From contig JAKBCS010000003.1 in NCBI GenBank assembly GCA_021807595.1, positions 28,624 to 92,623 of the forward strand: a DNA stretch of 64,000 nucleotides, read 5' to 3'. This DNA is from Planctomycetota bacterium (GTDB lineage: Bacteria > Planctomycetota > Planctomycetia > Gemmatales > Gemmataceae). The notes beneath the pieces were generated by a model. That model saw nothing but the letters and a program-made list of their open reading frames with translations. It was not told the origin of the DNA and made no database searches. Below, one piece after another: positions 44,539 through 52,410 of this stretch (the stretch's first letter is position 1; every line of letters starts with the position of its first letter). Made by a program: the position numbers and the translations under genes.

Positions 44539-45045
44539 CCAAAAAATGTTCGAGTTTGTCTCAACTTCTACTCGGATGTGGTCTCGATCGGCACGGTTCC
44601 ATCCTGATGGGCCCAGAGTGTTGGAATTCGATCGTCTGCCTCACAGGCCGCAAGAAAAGGGCAAGCGACTCGATTTCACGCTGCAAGGGCGGCGACAGAC
44701 GGGCAGTCGATGAACTTGGAGGGAGCCTTGCAAATCGGGCAAGACGTTCCAAGGCGAGTAGCGTCCCCTATTTTTCGCGGCGCAAGAGAGGTTGTTCCGG
44801 TTGCCAGTCGCCCGCGGTGAAGCATCTCCGTAAGCAGTCCCCCGAAGAGACGCGAACCCGATTCGGAGAGAGTGCTGTCGTGAGGGAAGACGAATGGTAC
44901 AAAACAAATGAAAATCCCGCTCCCGTCAGAATCCTGTTCCGTAGCAGCTGTGGTGTACGAACCTCAAGTCCCTTAGACTCCTATCGTTTCCTCTTTCGTA
45001 TTTCCCCTGCGATCTTTGCGGTCTCTGCAGTGTGATATTTGGGTT
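44539..45045. other. 507-bp region without a supported gene
   Basis: The plus-strand ORF 44556-45035 (159 residues) is Arg/Ser-rich without a fold. Short minus-strand fragments such as GTSCPICKAPSKFIDCP hint at a CxxC protein but stop after about 50 codons and overlap stops in all frames. I call no gene. Confidence 0.4.
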
Positions 45046-45077
45046 AAGCGGAGCGTGGGGCTTCGCGCTCCGCTTAG
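45046..45077. terminator. 11-bp hairpin of the GCGGAGCG family
   Basis: TAAGCGGAGCG (45046-45056) pairs with CGCTCCGCTTA (45067-45077) around a 10-nt loop. The right arm overlaps the stop of the small membrane protein gene. The GCGGAGCG/CGCTCCGC core is shared with the repeats at 11955-12030 and 28768-28838. Confidence 0.55.
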
Positions 45078-45376
45078 CGGCGATAGCGCGATTCGGGAGG
45101 GTGCCAGTGTTGGTCCGTCTCAATCTCGGCGGCGCGTTGGCGGAGTTGCTCCTCTTCGCGCTCGCCGGACGTCTCTTGGGAAAAGGCGCGGCCCCACAAA
45201 AGGTAATGAAACGCACCGAGCATCAGGATGCCGCCGCCGAACAGTACGACGTAGAGGAAAAAGCCGCCGCTGAGGAAGATCAACACCAGCAAGCCGATAC
45301 CCAAAGCCAAGAGAGTGAGAAATACGGACAGAAAGGCATGGCGCTGTTGCTGCCCCGACGAATAATCGCGTGTCAT
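45074..45376 (-). CDS. Small two-helix membrane protein
   Basis: 100 residues from MTRDYSSGQQQRHAFLSVFL with GGAGG 6 nt upstream of the ATG (the longer ORF start has none). Two hydrophobic helices (FLTLLALGIGLLVLIFLSGG and FFLYVVLFGGGILMLGAFHY) are followed by a charged C-terminal tail (EREEEQLRQRAAEIETDQHW). No family is recognised. It diverges from the VanZ-like gene. Confidence 0.65.
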   Translation of the reverse strand: MTRDYSSGQQQRHAFLSVFLTLLALGIGLLVLIFLSGGFFLYVVLFGGGILMLGAFHYLLWGRAFSQETSGEREEEQLRQRAAEIETDQHWHPPESRYRR

Positions 45377-45543
45377 GGCATCCTCCGGCACGAACTTTAG
45401 GCGAGCTTCCTCCCTTTCATTATAGGAGCAATCGAGCCGTGCCGCGTCTGGCCCCGGCAGCCGGTCTCGGCGCGCCCTCTTGACAGCAGCCACATGAGGG
45501 TGCTACACATCGACAATTGCCCGATGCTGGAAGGAGCGGAACG

Positions 45544-45951
45544 ATGGCGGAATGGGAAAACCGGGAGAGTCGGCCAAAGGTTCCGTGGCGCGGACTTGGC
45601 TGGTGTTTGTGTGTCGCGCTGTGGACCGTTGCATTGCTGACCACAACATCAATGCGCGCGGGCGAAGCCATCACGCCGACCGCCCTGCACTTTCCCGCCG
45701 CCAAAACGCTGCACGTCTGCGTCTACGCTTTTCTGATGGCCTACACCGCCTGGCTGCCGGTGGGTCGTTGGCGCTGGCTGCTGGCTGCCTTTTTGTCGCT
45801 TCACGCCGGCGGGACCGAGTTTTTTCAACAGTATGTGCCTGGACGACACGGCGCGATTCAAGACGTGCTGATCGATCACGCCGGTTTGCTTCTGGGTCTG
45901 GCATTAACCTGGAAGCGTTGGGCGCAGCGTTCCAGCGGCGTCTTCGTATAG
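45544..45951 (+). CDS. VanZ-like membrane protein
   Basis: 135 residues from MAEWENRESRPKVPWRGLGW with GGAGCGG before the ATG. Four hydrophobic segments include LHVCVYAFLMAYTAWL and WRWLLAAFLSLHAGGTEFFQ, followed by the conserved GRHGAIQDVLIDHAGLLLGL. That D-x-x-x-N/D-x-x-G pattern is the hallmark of the VanZ-like family. VanZ gives low-level teicoplanin resistance in enterococci; most homologues have no known role. Its stop is 9 bp from the convergent lgt gene. Confidence 0.8.
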   Translation: MAEWENRESRPKVPWRGLGWCLCVALWTVALLTTTSMRAGEAITPTALHFPAAKTLHVCVYAFLMAYTAWLPVGRWRWLLAAFLSLHAGGTEFFQQYVPGRHGAIQDVLIDHAGLLLGLALTWKRWAQRSSGVFV

Positions 45952-45960
45952 CCGCGATCT

Positions 45961-47256
45961 TCACGCGATCTCCTTCGAGTCGTGCCCAACCATCGGGGCA
46001 AACGCTTGCAGATAGATCCACAGAGCGATGCCGGCTACGACGAGGAAAACACTCGTATAACTCTCCAATCCCTGCGGGCGCGGATCGTCGCGTAGGAGTT
46101 CGTTGAGAAAGCGGTGGACGCCGTAGCTGGCCATCAACACGGCCATCACCTGCCCCAGACGGCGGCGCAGCGGATAGTACGCCGTTAGTAACAAGAACAA
46201 GAGTGCCATGCTGACGACTTCATACAGCTGCGTCGGATGCAGGCCGAGTGTTCGCGGCGCGATGGTCGGCAAGTCGAGTTCCTTGCCCTCGCGGCGAACG
46301 GTCAGGCTCAAGTCGTTCGCCCCGCGCGGCCAATTGTTAACGAGTCGGTAGGTCAGATCGTCCGGCGTGGAGACGGTTTTGCCGTTGACGCCGACGATCC
46401 GATCGCCGGCGTGCAGGCCCGCTTCCAGATAGGCCGATGACCTCGGATCGACTCGATCCACGAGAACCCCGTCGTTGTCCCTCGATTGGAATCGCGCCAC
46501 GGTGAAGCCGGCCGGCGTTTGATAGCCTTGCTCGACCAACCCCTCGCGTGCCGCCGCCGACAGCGGGAAGTGAACGGCGTACACCGGACAGGTGGGACAA
46601 GCGACTTGACCGTAGCAGCAGCCGTTCAGGAAGCAGCCAAAACGACCCAGACAGATCCCCAACGCGATCGACGGGGCGAGGATGTCGGCGAGTTTCAACG
46701 TGGACAGACCGTATTTGCGGAAGATGAACCAGTAAGCGAATGCGTAGCCCACTAAACCGCCCAAAACCGATCCGTACAGCACGATGCCGCCGTCCCAGAT
46801 GCGATAGAACTCGGTCAGCATCTCATCGAAGGCCATGTGGCGCTCGGCTCGCAAGTAGACAATGCGCGCGCCGATCAGTCCACCGATGAACAGCCACATC
46901 GCCACGTCCTGAATGTGTTCCCGTGCCACTCCCTCGGCCTCGGCCCGCCGTCCGGCCAGCCAAGTGCAAAGGATGAAGGCGAGAAACAGCATCATGCCGA
47001 AGCCGTAGATGGGCAAGCCCTGTAGCAACCTCGGCGCGGCGAAATAGACGACGAACGCCGACAAGACGCCGAAACCCATCAACCACGATGCTGCTCCGCG
47101 TAGCCCCTCCTTGATCGCCTTGTCCCGGACGCGCCCGCCGAGCAACCAGACGATCCCCGCTAGGCTGAGACCGGCTACAAACAGAAAAACGTACAACGGC
47201 AGATTCGCCGGCAGCCAGTCGGCTTTGAGTGGGATGTGAAACAGAACCTGACGCAT
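45961..47256 (-). CDS. lgt: Prolipoprotein diacylglyceryl transferase with inserted PDZ domain
   Basis: 431 residues, against about 260-300 for a normal Lgt. The multi-helix core carries the family motifs WDGGIVLYGSVLGGLVG (near 150) and LGRFGCFLNGCCYG (near 205), which bind phosphatidylglycerol and prolipoproteins. Between the signature and the last helices an extra soluble segment (about 250-338) reads like a PDZ domain: GVLVDRVDPRSSAYLEAGLHAGDR and IVGVNGKTVSTPDDLTY. LHPTQLYEVVS, a conserved Lgt motif, follows the insert. An N-terminal extension of two helices is also present. The protein transfers diacylglycerol to the lipobox Cys. The PDZ insert may recruit or select substrates; this is inference. 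Two lipoprotein genes in the window are likely clients. Confidence 0.93.
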   Translation of the reverse strand: MRQVLFHIPLKADWLPANLPLYVFLFVAGLSLAGIVWLLGGRVRDKAIKEGLRGAASWLMGFGVLSAFVVYFAAPRLLQGLPIYGFGMMLFLAFILCTWLAGRRAEAEGVAREHIQDVAMWLFIGGLIGARIVYLRAERHMAFDEMLTEFYRIWDGGIVLYGSVLGGLVGYAFAYWFIFRKYGLSTLKLADILAPSIALGICLGRFGCFLNGCCYGQVACPTCPVYAVHFPLSAAAREGLVEQGYQTPAGFTVARFQSRDNDGVLVDRVDPRSSAYLEAGLHAGDRIVGVNGKTVSTPDDLTYRLVNNWPRGANDLSLTVRREGKELDLPTIAPRTLGLHPTQLYEVVSMALLFLLLTAYYPLRRRLGQVMAVLMASYGVHRFLNELLRDDPRPQGLESYTSVFLVVAGIALWIYLQAFAPMVGHDSKEIA

Positions 47257-47296
47257 GGATGAATGCCAACCTTTCGACTATCGGCAGCATAAAGTT

Positions 47297-47430
47297 CTCC
47301 CCTCTCCCCTGAGTACAGGGGAGAGGGGTGTGGAGATTCGTCCCCCTCACCCCCAGCCCCTCTCCCCTGAGTACAGGGGAGAGGGGTGTGGAGATTCGTC
47401 CCCTCTCTCCTGAGTACAGGGGAGAGGGGA
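47297..47430. repeat. Three copies of a hairpin repeat CCCCTCTCCCCTGAGTACAG...
   Basis: Three palindromes with 13-bp arms (CCCCTCTCCCCTG AGTA CAGGGGAGAGGGG) occupy 47299-47328, 47357-47386 and 47400-47429. The third has one mismatch. Copies 1 and 2 share the flank TGTGGAGATTCGTC, so a longer unit of about 58 bp has been duplicated. They lie in the leader region between lgt and the MFS gene and could act as terminator stacks or as a mobile palindromic element. Confidence 0.85.
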
Positions 47431-47447
47431 GAAAGAGAATCGCCGTT

Positions 47448-47530
47448 CGGCTATCGGCTATCCTACGAGTCAGATAGCCGATAGCCGATAGCTGTAAGCC
47501 GATAGCCGATAGCCGTCACAAGATAGCCGA
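47448..47530. repeat. Heptamer repeat GATAGCC in both orientations
   Basis: CGGCTATCGGCTATC (47448-47462) is the exact complement of GATAGCCGATAGCCG (47473-47487), a 15-bp hairpin. More GATAGCC-type heptamers (GATAGCTGTAAGCCGATAGCC...) continue to 47530. The unit length is the same 7 bp as the GTAGTC(A/G) array at 4581, but the sequence differs. Confidence 0.8.
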
Positions 47531-47608
47531 TTGCGACGGAAGACGGTATATCAATCAGGACTTTGAATCCCTCGACATTCTCCCGCCCGCGGTTGCGAGT
47601 ACCTCGCC

Positions 47609-49012
47609 ATGCACCTGAGCGACGACCCCTCGATTTCCTCCAAGCCCGCTTTTGATTCCGACAACCGACCGTGGTGGCGATTGCTCAATCGCTATCACTG
47701 GTTTGTATTCACCGTGGCCGCGCTCGGCTGGTTGTTCGATACGATGGATCAACAATTGTTCAACATCGCACGCGCCCCGGCGATCCGTTCCGTCCTCTCC
47801 CACGATCTCGGACGGTCTCCCACCGATGGCGAAGTGCAAGAGTACGGCGGCTATGCCACCTCGATCTTCCTCCTCGGTTGGGGAACGGGAGGGCTAATTT
47901 TTGGGATGTTGGGCGATCTGCTGGGCCGTGTCCGCTCCCTAATGCTGACGATCTTGTTGTATTCGTTCTTCACCGGATTGAGCGCGATCTCCAGCACGGT
48001 GTTCGACTTCTCGGTCTATCGGTTTCTGACCGGCTTGGGAGTAGGAGGCGAATTCGCGGTCGGTGTCTCACTGGTGGCGGAGGTCATGCCCGATCGCGCG
48101 CGGCCGTTTGCGTTGGGGTTGCTGCAAGCCCTTTCGGCGGTTGGTAACATCACCGCCGCCCTCGTGGGTATGTTTCAGGGCTATCTGACGCAGCACGGCA
48201 TCTTGAAAGGCGACTACGGCTGGCGAGGCATGTTCCTCTTCGGCACCCTGCCCGCCTTGCTGACACTGCTCATCATGCGGCGATTGAAAGAGCCGGAACG
48301 CTGGCAAGCGCTGGCCTCCGCCAGCAGCGCCGGCGAACGGCTCCGCGCCTATTTCGGCGAACTGTTCGGCAATCCTCGCTGGACACGCAACGCCGTCTTC
48401 GGTCTATTGTTGGCCTCGTCCGGCATCATCGGTTTGTGGGGCATCGGCTTTTTCAGCATCGACTTGCAACGTCACGTTTTTCGCCAGGCCTTTGAGGAGC
48501 GCGGACTACCCAAAGAGCAAATTGATGGCCTGGTCGGTTTTTGGGCCGGAGTAACCTCGCTGACTTTTAACATCGGTGCCTTCTTTGGAGTGTACGGCTT
48601 CAGCGTCGTCACGCACCATCTCGGCCGGCGCAAGACGTTCGCCATTTCGTTCGTGCTGGCGATGTTCAGTACCGCCTTCGTCTTCTGGAATTTCCGCACC
48701 ATCGCCGACGTGTTCTGGATGATCCCGATTATGGGCTTCTGCCAACTCGCGCTCTTCGGCGGCTATGCAATCTATTTCCCGGAGTTGTTCCCGACGCGCC
48801 TGCGCAGCACGGGAACTTCGTTCTGTTACAATGGCGCGCGCTTCGTGGCGGCACTGGGTCCGACGATGCTGGGATTGTTGACCAACCGCGTTTTCAAGGA
48901 TTATCACGAGCCAATGCGCCTCGCAGGCGTGTGCATGTGCGCGGTCTTTCTGATCGGCCTCGTCGTCCTGCCCTTCGCTCCGGAGACGAAGGGACAACCG
49001 CTGCCAGAGTAA
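47609..49012 (+). CDS. Major facilitator superfamily transporter
   Basis: 467 residues from MHLSDDPSISSKPAFDSDNR, about 12 transmembrane helices. The loop 2-3 motif GDLLGRVRSLMLTI and the RFLTGLGVGGEFAVGVSLVAEV segment (near 140) match the sugar/aromatic-acid porter type of MFS. A second half starts at about residue 260 (WTRNAVFGLLLASSGIIGLW). The transported compound cannot be told. The start is placed after a cluster of hairpin repeats that may insulate it from lgt. A small gene follows 30 bp later and is probably co-transcribed. Confidence 0.9.
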   Translation: MHLSDDPSISSKPAFDSDNRPWWRLLNRYHWFVFTVAALGWLFDTMDQQLFNIARAPAIRSVLSHDLGRSPTDGEVQEYGGYATSIFLLGWGTGGLIFGMLGDLLGRVRSLMLTILLYSFFTGLSAISSTVFDFSVYRFLTGLGVGGEFAVGVSLVAEVMPDRARPFALGLLQALSAVGNITAALVGMFQGYLTQHGILKGDYGWRGMFLFGTLPALLTLLIMRRLKEPERWQALASASSAGERLRAYFGELFGNPRWTRNAVFGLLLASSGIIGLWGIGFFSIDLQRHVFRQAFEERGLPKEQIDGLVGFWAGVTSLTFNIGAFFGVYGFSVVTHHLGRRKTFAISFVLAMFSTAFVFWNFRTIADVFWMIPIMGFCQLALFGGYAIYFPELFPTRLRSTGTSFCYNGARFVAALGPTMLGLLTNRVFKDYHEPMRLAGVCMCAVFLIGLVVLPFAPETKGQPLPE

Positions 49013-49042
49013 CCAGATAACAACGGATAAAGAGAACAGAAT

Positions 49043-49300
49043 ATGACAACAACCACCCCCGATTGGCTGACGCGGCGCGGAGTGAAGTTGCAAGCGAGCA
49101 AAGACGATCTGTCTTGGCTGGTCTATCTCGGCAAGGAGCCGCATTATTTGCTCATGGCCGTGCCAGTGAAGGGACAATACGGCTGCCGCATCACCCAAAC
49201 CATCAACGGCCGACGCCTCGACGGCGGTTCGACGTTTGCAAGCGTTGAAGCGGCGTTGCAAGGCGGACTCGAAGAATTGCGCAAAGCACTCGGCTGGTAG
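49043..49300 (+). CDS. Small protein of unknown function
   Basis: 85 residues from MTTTTPDWLTRRGVKLQASK. It looks like a compact folded protein: LSWLVYLGKEPHYLLMAVPV, then GCRITQTINGRRLDGGSTFA and a C-terminal helix SVEAALQGGLEELRKALGW. No Cys or membrane segments. It is 30 bp after the MFS gene, on the same strand. I do not recognise a family, but the composition and a normal start make it a likely real gene. Confidence 0.7.
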   Translation: MTTTTPDWLTRRGVKLQASKDDLSWLVYLGKEPHYLLMAVPVKGQYGCRITQTINGRRLDGGSTFASVEAALQGGLEELRKALGW

Positions 49301-49462
49301 TCGAAAAGAATGAACGTGGAGGGGATGGCTGCGACCTTTCAAAAGCATCGAGATTTGTCTCGGACATGAGAAAGTCTCTACCGCGCCGCGAACGGCATCG
49401 GATGCTTCGAGGGCGACGAGACTGAAGGTCCGCCCTCTCCAGTTCACAAGGAATCAACATCT

Positions 49463-51103
49463 ATGGATTCGCGCGAACGTATCCCCGATGGGACATTTTC
49501 TCAATCGCATTCGTCTCGGTTTCGAGTCGAACCGCTGACGGATTTCAGCCGGGCCGAGGCGCGGCGGGATATGGATGCCGCACTCGCGGAAGTGGCATCG
49601 CAACTCGGACGAACGTATTGGCCGATTGTCTCTGGAAAAAGCGTTCCCACCGCAGCTACTTTTGCTTCGGTCGATCCCTCTTACAAGGCGCGGATTGTCG
49701 GCGTCTGCGGGCGTGCCGGCGTGGCACAAGCGAACGAAGCCGTCGCCGTCGCCAAAGCGGCATTTCCCGCATGGCGCGACACCGAGGCGGCGACGCGGGC
49801 CGAGTATCTGTTTCGCGCCGCCGAGGCGATGCGTCGGCGTCGTTTCGAGTATGCGGCCTGGCAGGTCTACGAGTGCGGCAAGCCGCGCCGCGAAGCCGAT
49901 GCCGACGTGGCCGAGAGCATCGACTATTGCGAGTTCTACGGCCGCGAGATGCTGCGGCTGGCCCAGCCGAGGCGGCGCGATGTCGCCGGGGAAGAGAACG
50001 TCTATTTCTACGAGCCTCGCGGCGTTACCGTCGTGATCGCGCCGTGGAACTTTCCCATGGCCATCCTGTGCGGGATGACCGTCGCCGCGCTCGTGACCGG
50101 CAACACGGTCGTAATGAAACCCGCCGAACAATCGAGCGTAGTCGCGGCCAAGCTGATGGAGGTGTTTCAGCAAGTCGGGTTGCCTCCTGGCGTTATCGCT
50201 TATCTGCCGGGCGTCGGCGAAGAGATCGGACCGGTCCTCGTCGAACATCCCGACGTGGCCACGATCGCCTTCACCGGCTCGCGCGCCGTGGGACTGGCAA
50301 TCGCGCGCGGTGCCGCCGAGGTGCGGCCCGGACAGCAACACATCAAGCGTGCGATTGCCGAGTTGGGCGGAAAAAATGCCATTGTGGTGGACGATGACGC
50401 CGACATGGACGAAGCGGTACACGGCGTCGTGGCCAGCGCCTTTGGCTATGCGGGTCAGAAGTGTTCGGCGTGCAGTCGGGTCATTGTGCCTGAGTCGCTC
50501 CACGATGCGTTTGTCGTCCGTCTTGTGGAAGCAATCCGAAGTCTGAAAATCGCACCCGCCGACGATCCCGGCTGTAGCATCGGCCCGGTGATCGACGGCG
50601 AAGCGCAACGGCGCATCTTGGCCGTCATCGAAAAGGGCAAAAGCGAAGGACGACTCGTCTTCGTCGGCGAAGTCGGGGCGTTCCAAGACGACGGCTACTA
50701 CGTCCCTCCGCATGTCTTCGCCGACGTTGCCCCGTCGGCAAGCATCGCCCAGGAAGAAATCTTCGGGCCGGTCTTGGCCGTGTTGAAGGCGCGCGATCTC
50801 GACCACGCTTTGGAAATCGCCAACGGCACGGCATACGCGCTGACAGGCGGATTCTTCTCGCGCAGCCCCCAACACATCGCGCGCGTCAAGCGGGAGTTTC
50901 GCCTCGGCAATCTCTATATCAATCGCAAGATCACCGGCGCGTTCGCGGATCGTCAGCCGTTTGGAGGATTCAAAATGTCGGGCATCGGTTCGAAGGCCGG
51001 CGGTCCCGATTATTTGTTGCAATTCGTGCTGCCTCGTACAATTACTGAGAACACGCTGCGGCGCGGCTTCGCACCCGATGTCGAAGCGACCGAATTGAGT
51101 TAA
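49463..51103 (+). CDS. Aldehyde dehydrogenase, 1-pyrroline-5-carboxylate type
   Basis: 546 residues from MDSRERIPDGTFSQSHSSRF. The length, the long N-terminal region (RVEPLTDFSRAEARRDMDAA) and PAFPAW-type segments match the L-glutamate gamma-semialdehyde dehydrogenase (PruA/RocA) group of the superfamily. The NAD site is in VVIAPWNFPMAILCGMTV and TIAFTGSRAVGLAIARGAAE. The catalytic Cys is near residue 334 in GYAGQKCSACSR, and the Glu is in AIAELGGKNAIVV. It oxidises glutamate semialdehyde or a similar aldehyde to the acid. No proline dehydrogenase domain or gene is present. Confidence 0.9.
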   Translation: MDSRERIPDGTFSQSHSSRFRVEPLTDFSRAEARRDMDAALAEVASQLGRTYWPIVSGKSVPTAATFASVDPSYKARIVGVCGRAGVAQANEAVAVAKAAFPAWRDTEAATRAEYLFRAAEAMRRRRFEYAAWQVYECGKPRREADADVAESIDYCEFYGREMLRLAQPRRRDVAGEENVYFYEPRGVTVVIAPWNFPMAILCGMTVAALVTGNTVVMKPAEQSSVVAAKLMEVFQQVGLPPGVIAYLPGVGEEIGPVLVEHPDVATIAFTGSRAVGLAIARGAAEVRPGQQHIKRAIAELGGKNAIVVDDDADMDEAVHGVVASAFGYAGQKCSACSRVIVPESLHDAFVVRLVEAIRSLKIAPADDPGCSIGPVIDGEAQRRILAVIEKGKSEGRLVFVGEVGAFQDDGYYVPPHVFADVAPSASIAQEEIFGPVLAVLKARDLDHALEIANGTAYALTGGFFSRSPQHIARVKREFRLGNLYINRKITGAFADRQPFGGFKMSGIGSKAGGPDYLLQFVLPRTITENTLRRGFAPDVEATELS

Positions 51104-51206
51104 CCAAATGGGTTCGTTTCGCCGTCACGGCGACAAACCAGCGCCAGAGTTTCTAGCGCTCTCATCCTGCCGTGCCGAATCGACCTTCGATGGAGAGCCA
51201 CTCGTC

Positions 51207-52172
51207 ATGAAGCGATGCCTACTCACCTTTGCACTCGTCCTCGTCCTCGGCCTCCCTCTGATGGCCGATGATTCCAGGGAATTGAAGGGGCACGACGTCC
51301 TGGTTTACAGCGTTGCCTTCAGCCCCGATGGCAAGGTTTTGGCCACGGCCGGTTTTGACAACACGATCAAGCTGTGGGACTTTCCTGCCGGCAAGGAGAT
51401 ACGAACGCTGACCGGCCATGCGGGGCCGGTCTATTGCGTCGTCTTCAGCAAGGACGGTAAAATGTTAGCGTCCTCCAGCCACGACAAAACCATCCGGCTT
51501 TGGAACCCCGCCGACGGTAAACTCATCCGCGAGTTGAAAGGTCACACCGAGATTGTAGACAGCATCGCCTTTCATCCCGATGGCAAATTGCTGGCGTCCG
51601 GCAGTTCCGATAAGAGCGTTCGCTTGTGGAACCCCGCCGACGGCAAGGAAATCAAGAACCTGGGCGCGCACGGAAATAACGTCTACAGTGTCGCCTTTAG
51701 CCCCGACGGTAAGACGCTCGCTTCGAGCGGCGCGGATGCCGTCATCAAACTCTGGGATGTGCCCGGACAAAAAGAGATCAAGACTATCAAAATGCCCGAT
51801 AGCCCGATCCTCAGCGGCGTCATGGGGGTTGCCTTCACGCCGGACGGCCAGCAACTCGTTACCATCGGCCAAGATCGCTTCGTTCGCGTGTGGGACGTAA
51901 AAGCCGGCAAACAACTGAAAGAGATGGGGCCGACCGAAGACGACCTCTACGGCATGGCTTTTTCGCCGGACGGCAAGAGATTGGCGACGAGCGGCTATAA
52001 GGGCACGATTACGCTCTGGGATGTCGCCGCCAGCAAGAAAGTCCTGGCGAAGAGACTAAAGGCGTTCGGCGCGTATTGCATCGCCTTCACGCCGGACGGC
52101 AAATCGGTGGTCACCGGCCACGACCAAAAAAGCAAGCACACCTGTTTGATTACACCTTTGAATAACCCCTGA
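51207..52172 (+). CDS. Secreted WD40 propeller protein
   Basis: 321 residues from MKRCLLTFALVLVLGLPLMA, a clean signal peptide; the 33-residue extension of the long ORF is dropped. Seven WD40 blades follow, highly regular (YSVAFSPDGKVLATAGFDNT, LASSSHDKTIRLWNPADGKL, FSPDGKTLASSGADAVIKLW, MAFSPDGKRLATSGYKGTIT), enough for one propeller. There is no catalytic domain. An exported stand-alone WD40 protein of this size probably scaffolds envelope proteins. It follows the aldehyde dehydrogenase by about 100 bp. Confidence 0.85.
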   Translation: MKRCLLTFALVLVLGLPLMADDSRELKGHDVLVYSVAFSPDGKVLATAGFDNTIKLWDFPAGKEIRTLTGHAGPVYCVVFSKDGKMLASSSHDKTIRLWNPADGKLIRELKGHTEIVDSIAFHPDGKLLASGSSDKSVRLWNPADGKEIKNLGAHGNNVYSVAFSPDGKTLASSGADAVIKLWDVPGQKEIKTIKMPDSPILSGVMGVAFTPDGQQLVTIGQDRFVRVWDVKAGKQLKEMGPTEDDLYGMAFSPDGKRLATSGYKGTITLWDVAASKKVLAKRLKAFGAYCIAFTPDGKSVVTGHDQKSKHTCLITPLNNP

Positions 52173-52410
52173 TGTCCACTCTTTTTGCAAGGCGCGTCGA
52201 CAGCACTCGACGCGCCACTTCCCGCAGGGCGGAGACCCATCGGTTCTCGTCGAGCGCCAACCTCTGGCGGCAAATCGGCGCGACGGCTGGAACGCGAGCT
52301 TTGACTCCCAGACTTTCCGCTTTACGAATCGACTGAAGGAGTTCGGATTGTTCTAGGAATGACGGTTTTTCCTCTTCCTTCGCTTGAAGTCGAGAACGAA
52401 AATCACTCGA
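52150..52410 (-). pseudogene. Possible relic ORF after the beta-helix gene
   Basis: In the gap downstream of the large secreted gene a minus-strand frame reads about 85 codons of protein-like sequence (KPSFLEQSELLQSIRKAESL, LALDENRWVSALREVARR) and ends in a TAA at 52150-52152, within the last 23 bp of the convergent WD40 gene. It has no ATG in frame. It may be the tail of a decayed gene. The hairpin at 52191-52216 lies inside it. Confidence 0.25.
52191..52216. terminator. 10-bp hairpin between convergent genes
   Basis: GGCGCGTCGA (52191-52200) and TCGACGCGCC (52207-52216) are exact complements with a 6-nt loop, 18 bp after the WD40 stop and in front of the convergent beta-helix gene. A CTTTTT run precedes it on the plus strand, which gives AAAAAG after it on the minus strand. 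Confidence 0.5.

Noticed and set aside
44556-45035. 159-residue plus-strand ORF
   Set aside because: Low complexity in Arg/Ser, no start signal and no fold; also tested as a possible TetR-type repressor of the efflux operon and it has no helix-turn-helix.
47297-47430. CRISPR-like array
   Set aside because: Only three units, spacers of different length and partly identical to each other, repeats are perfect palindromes and no cas genes are present.
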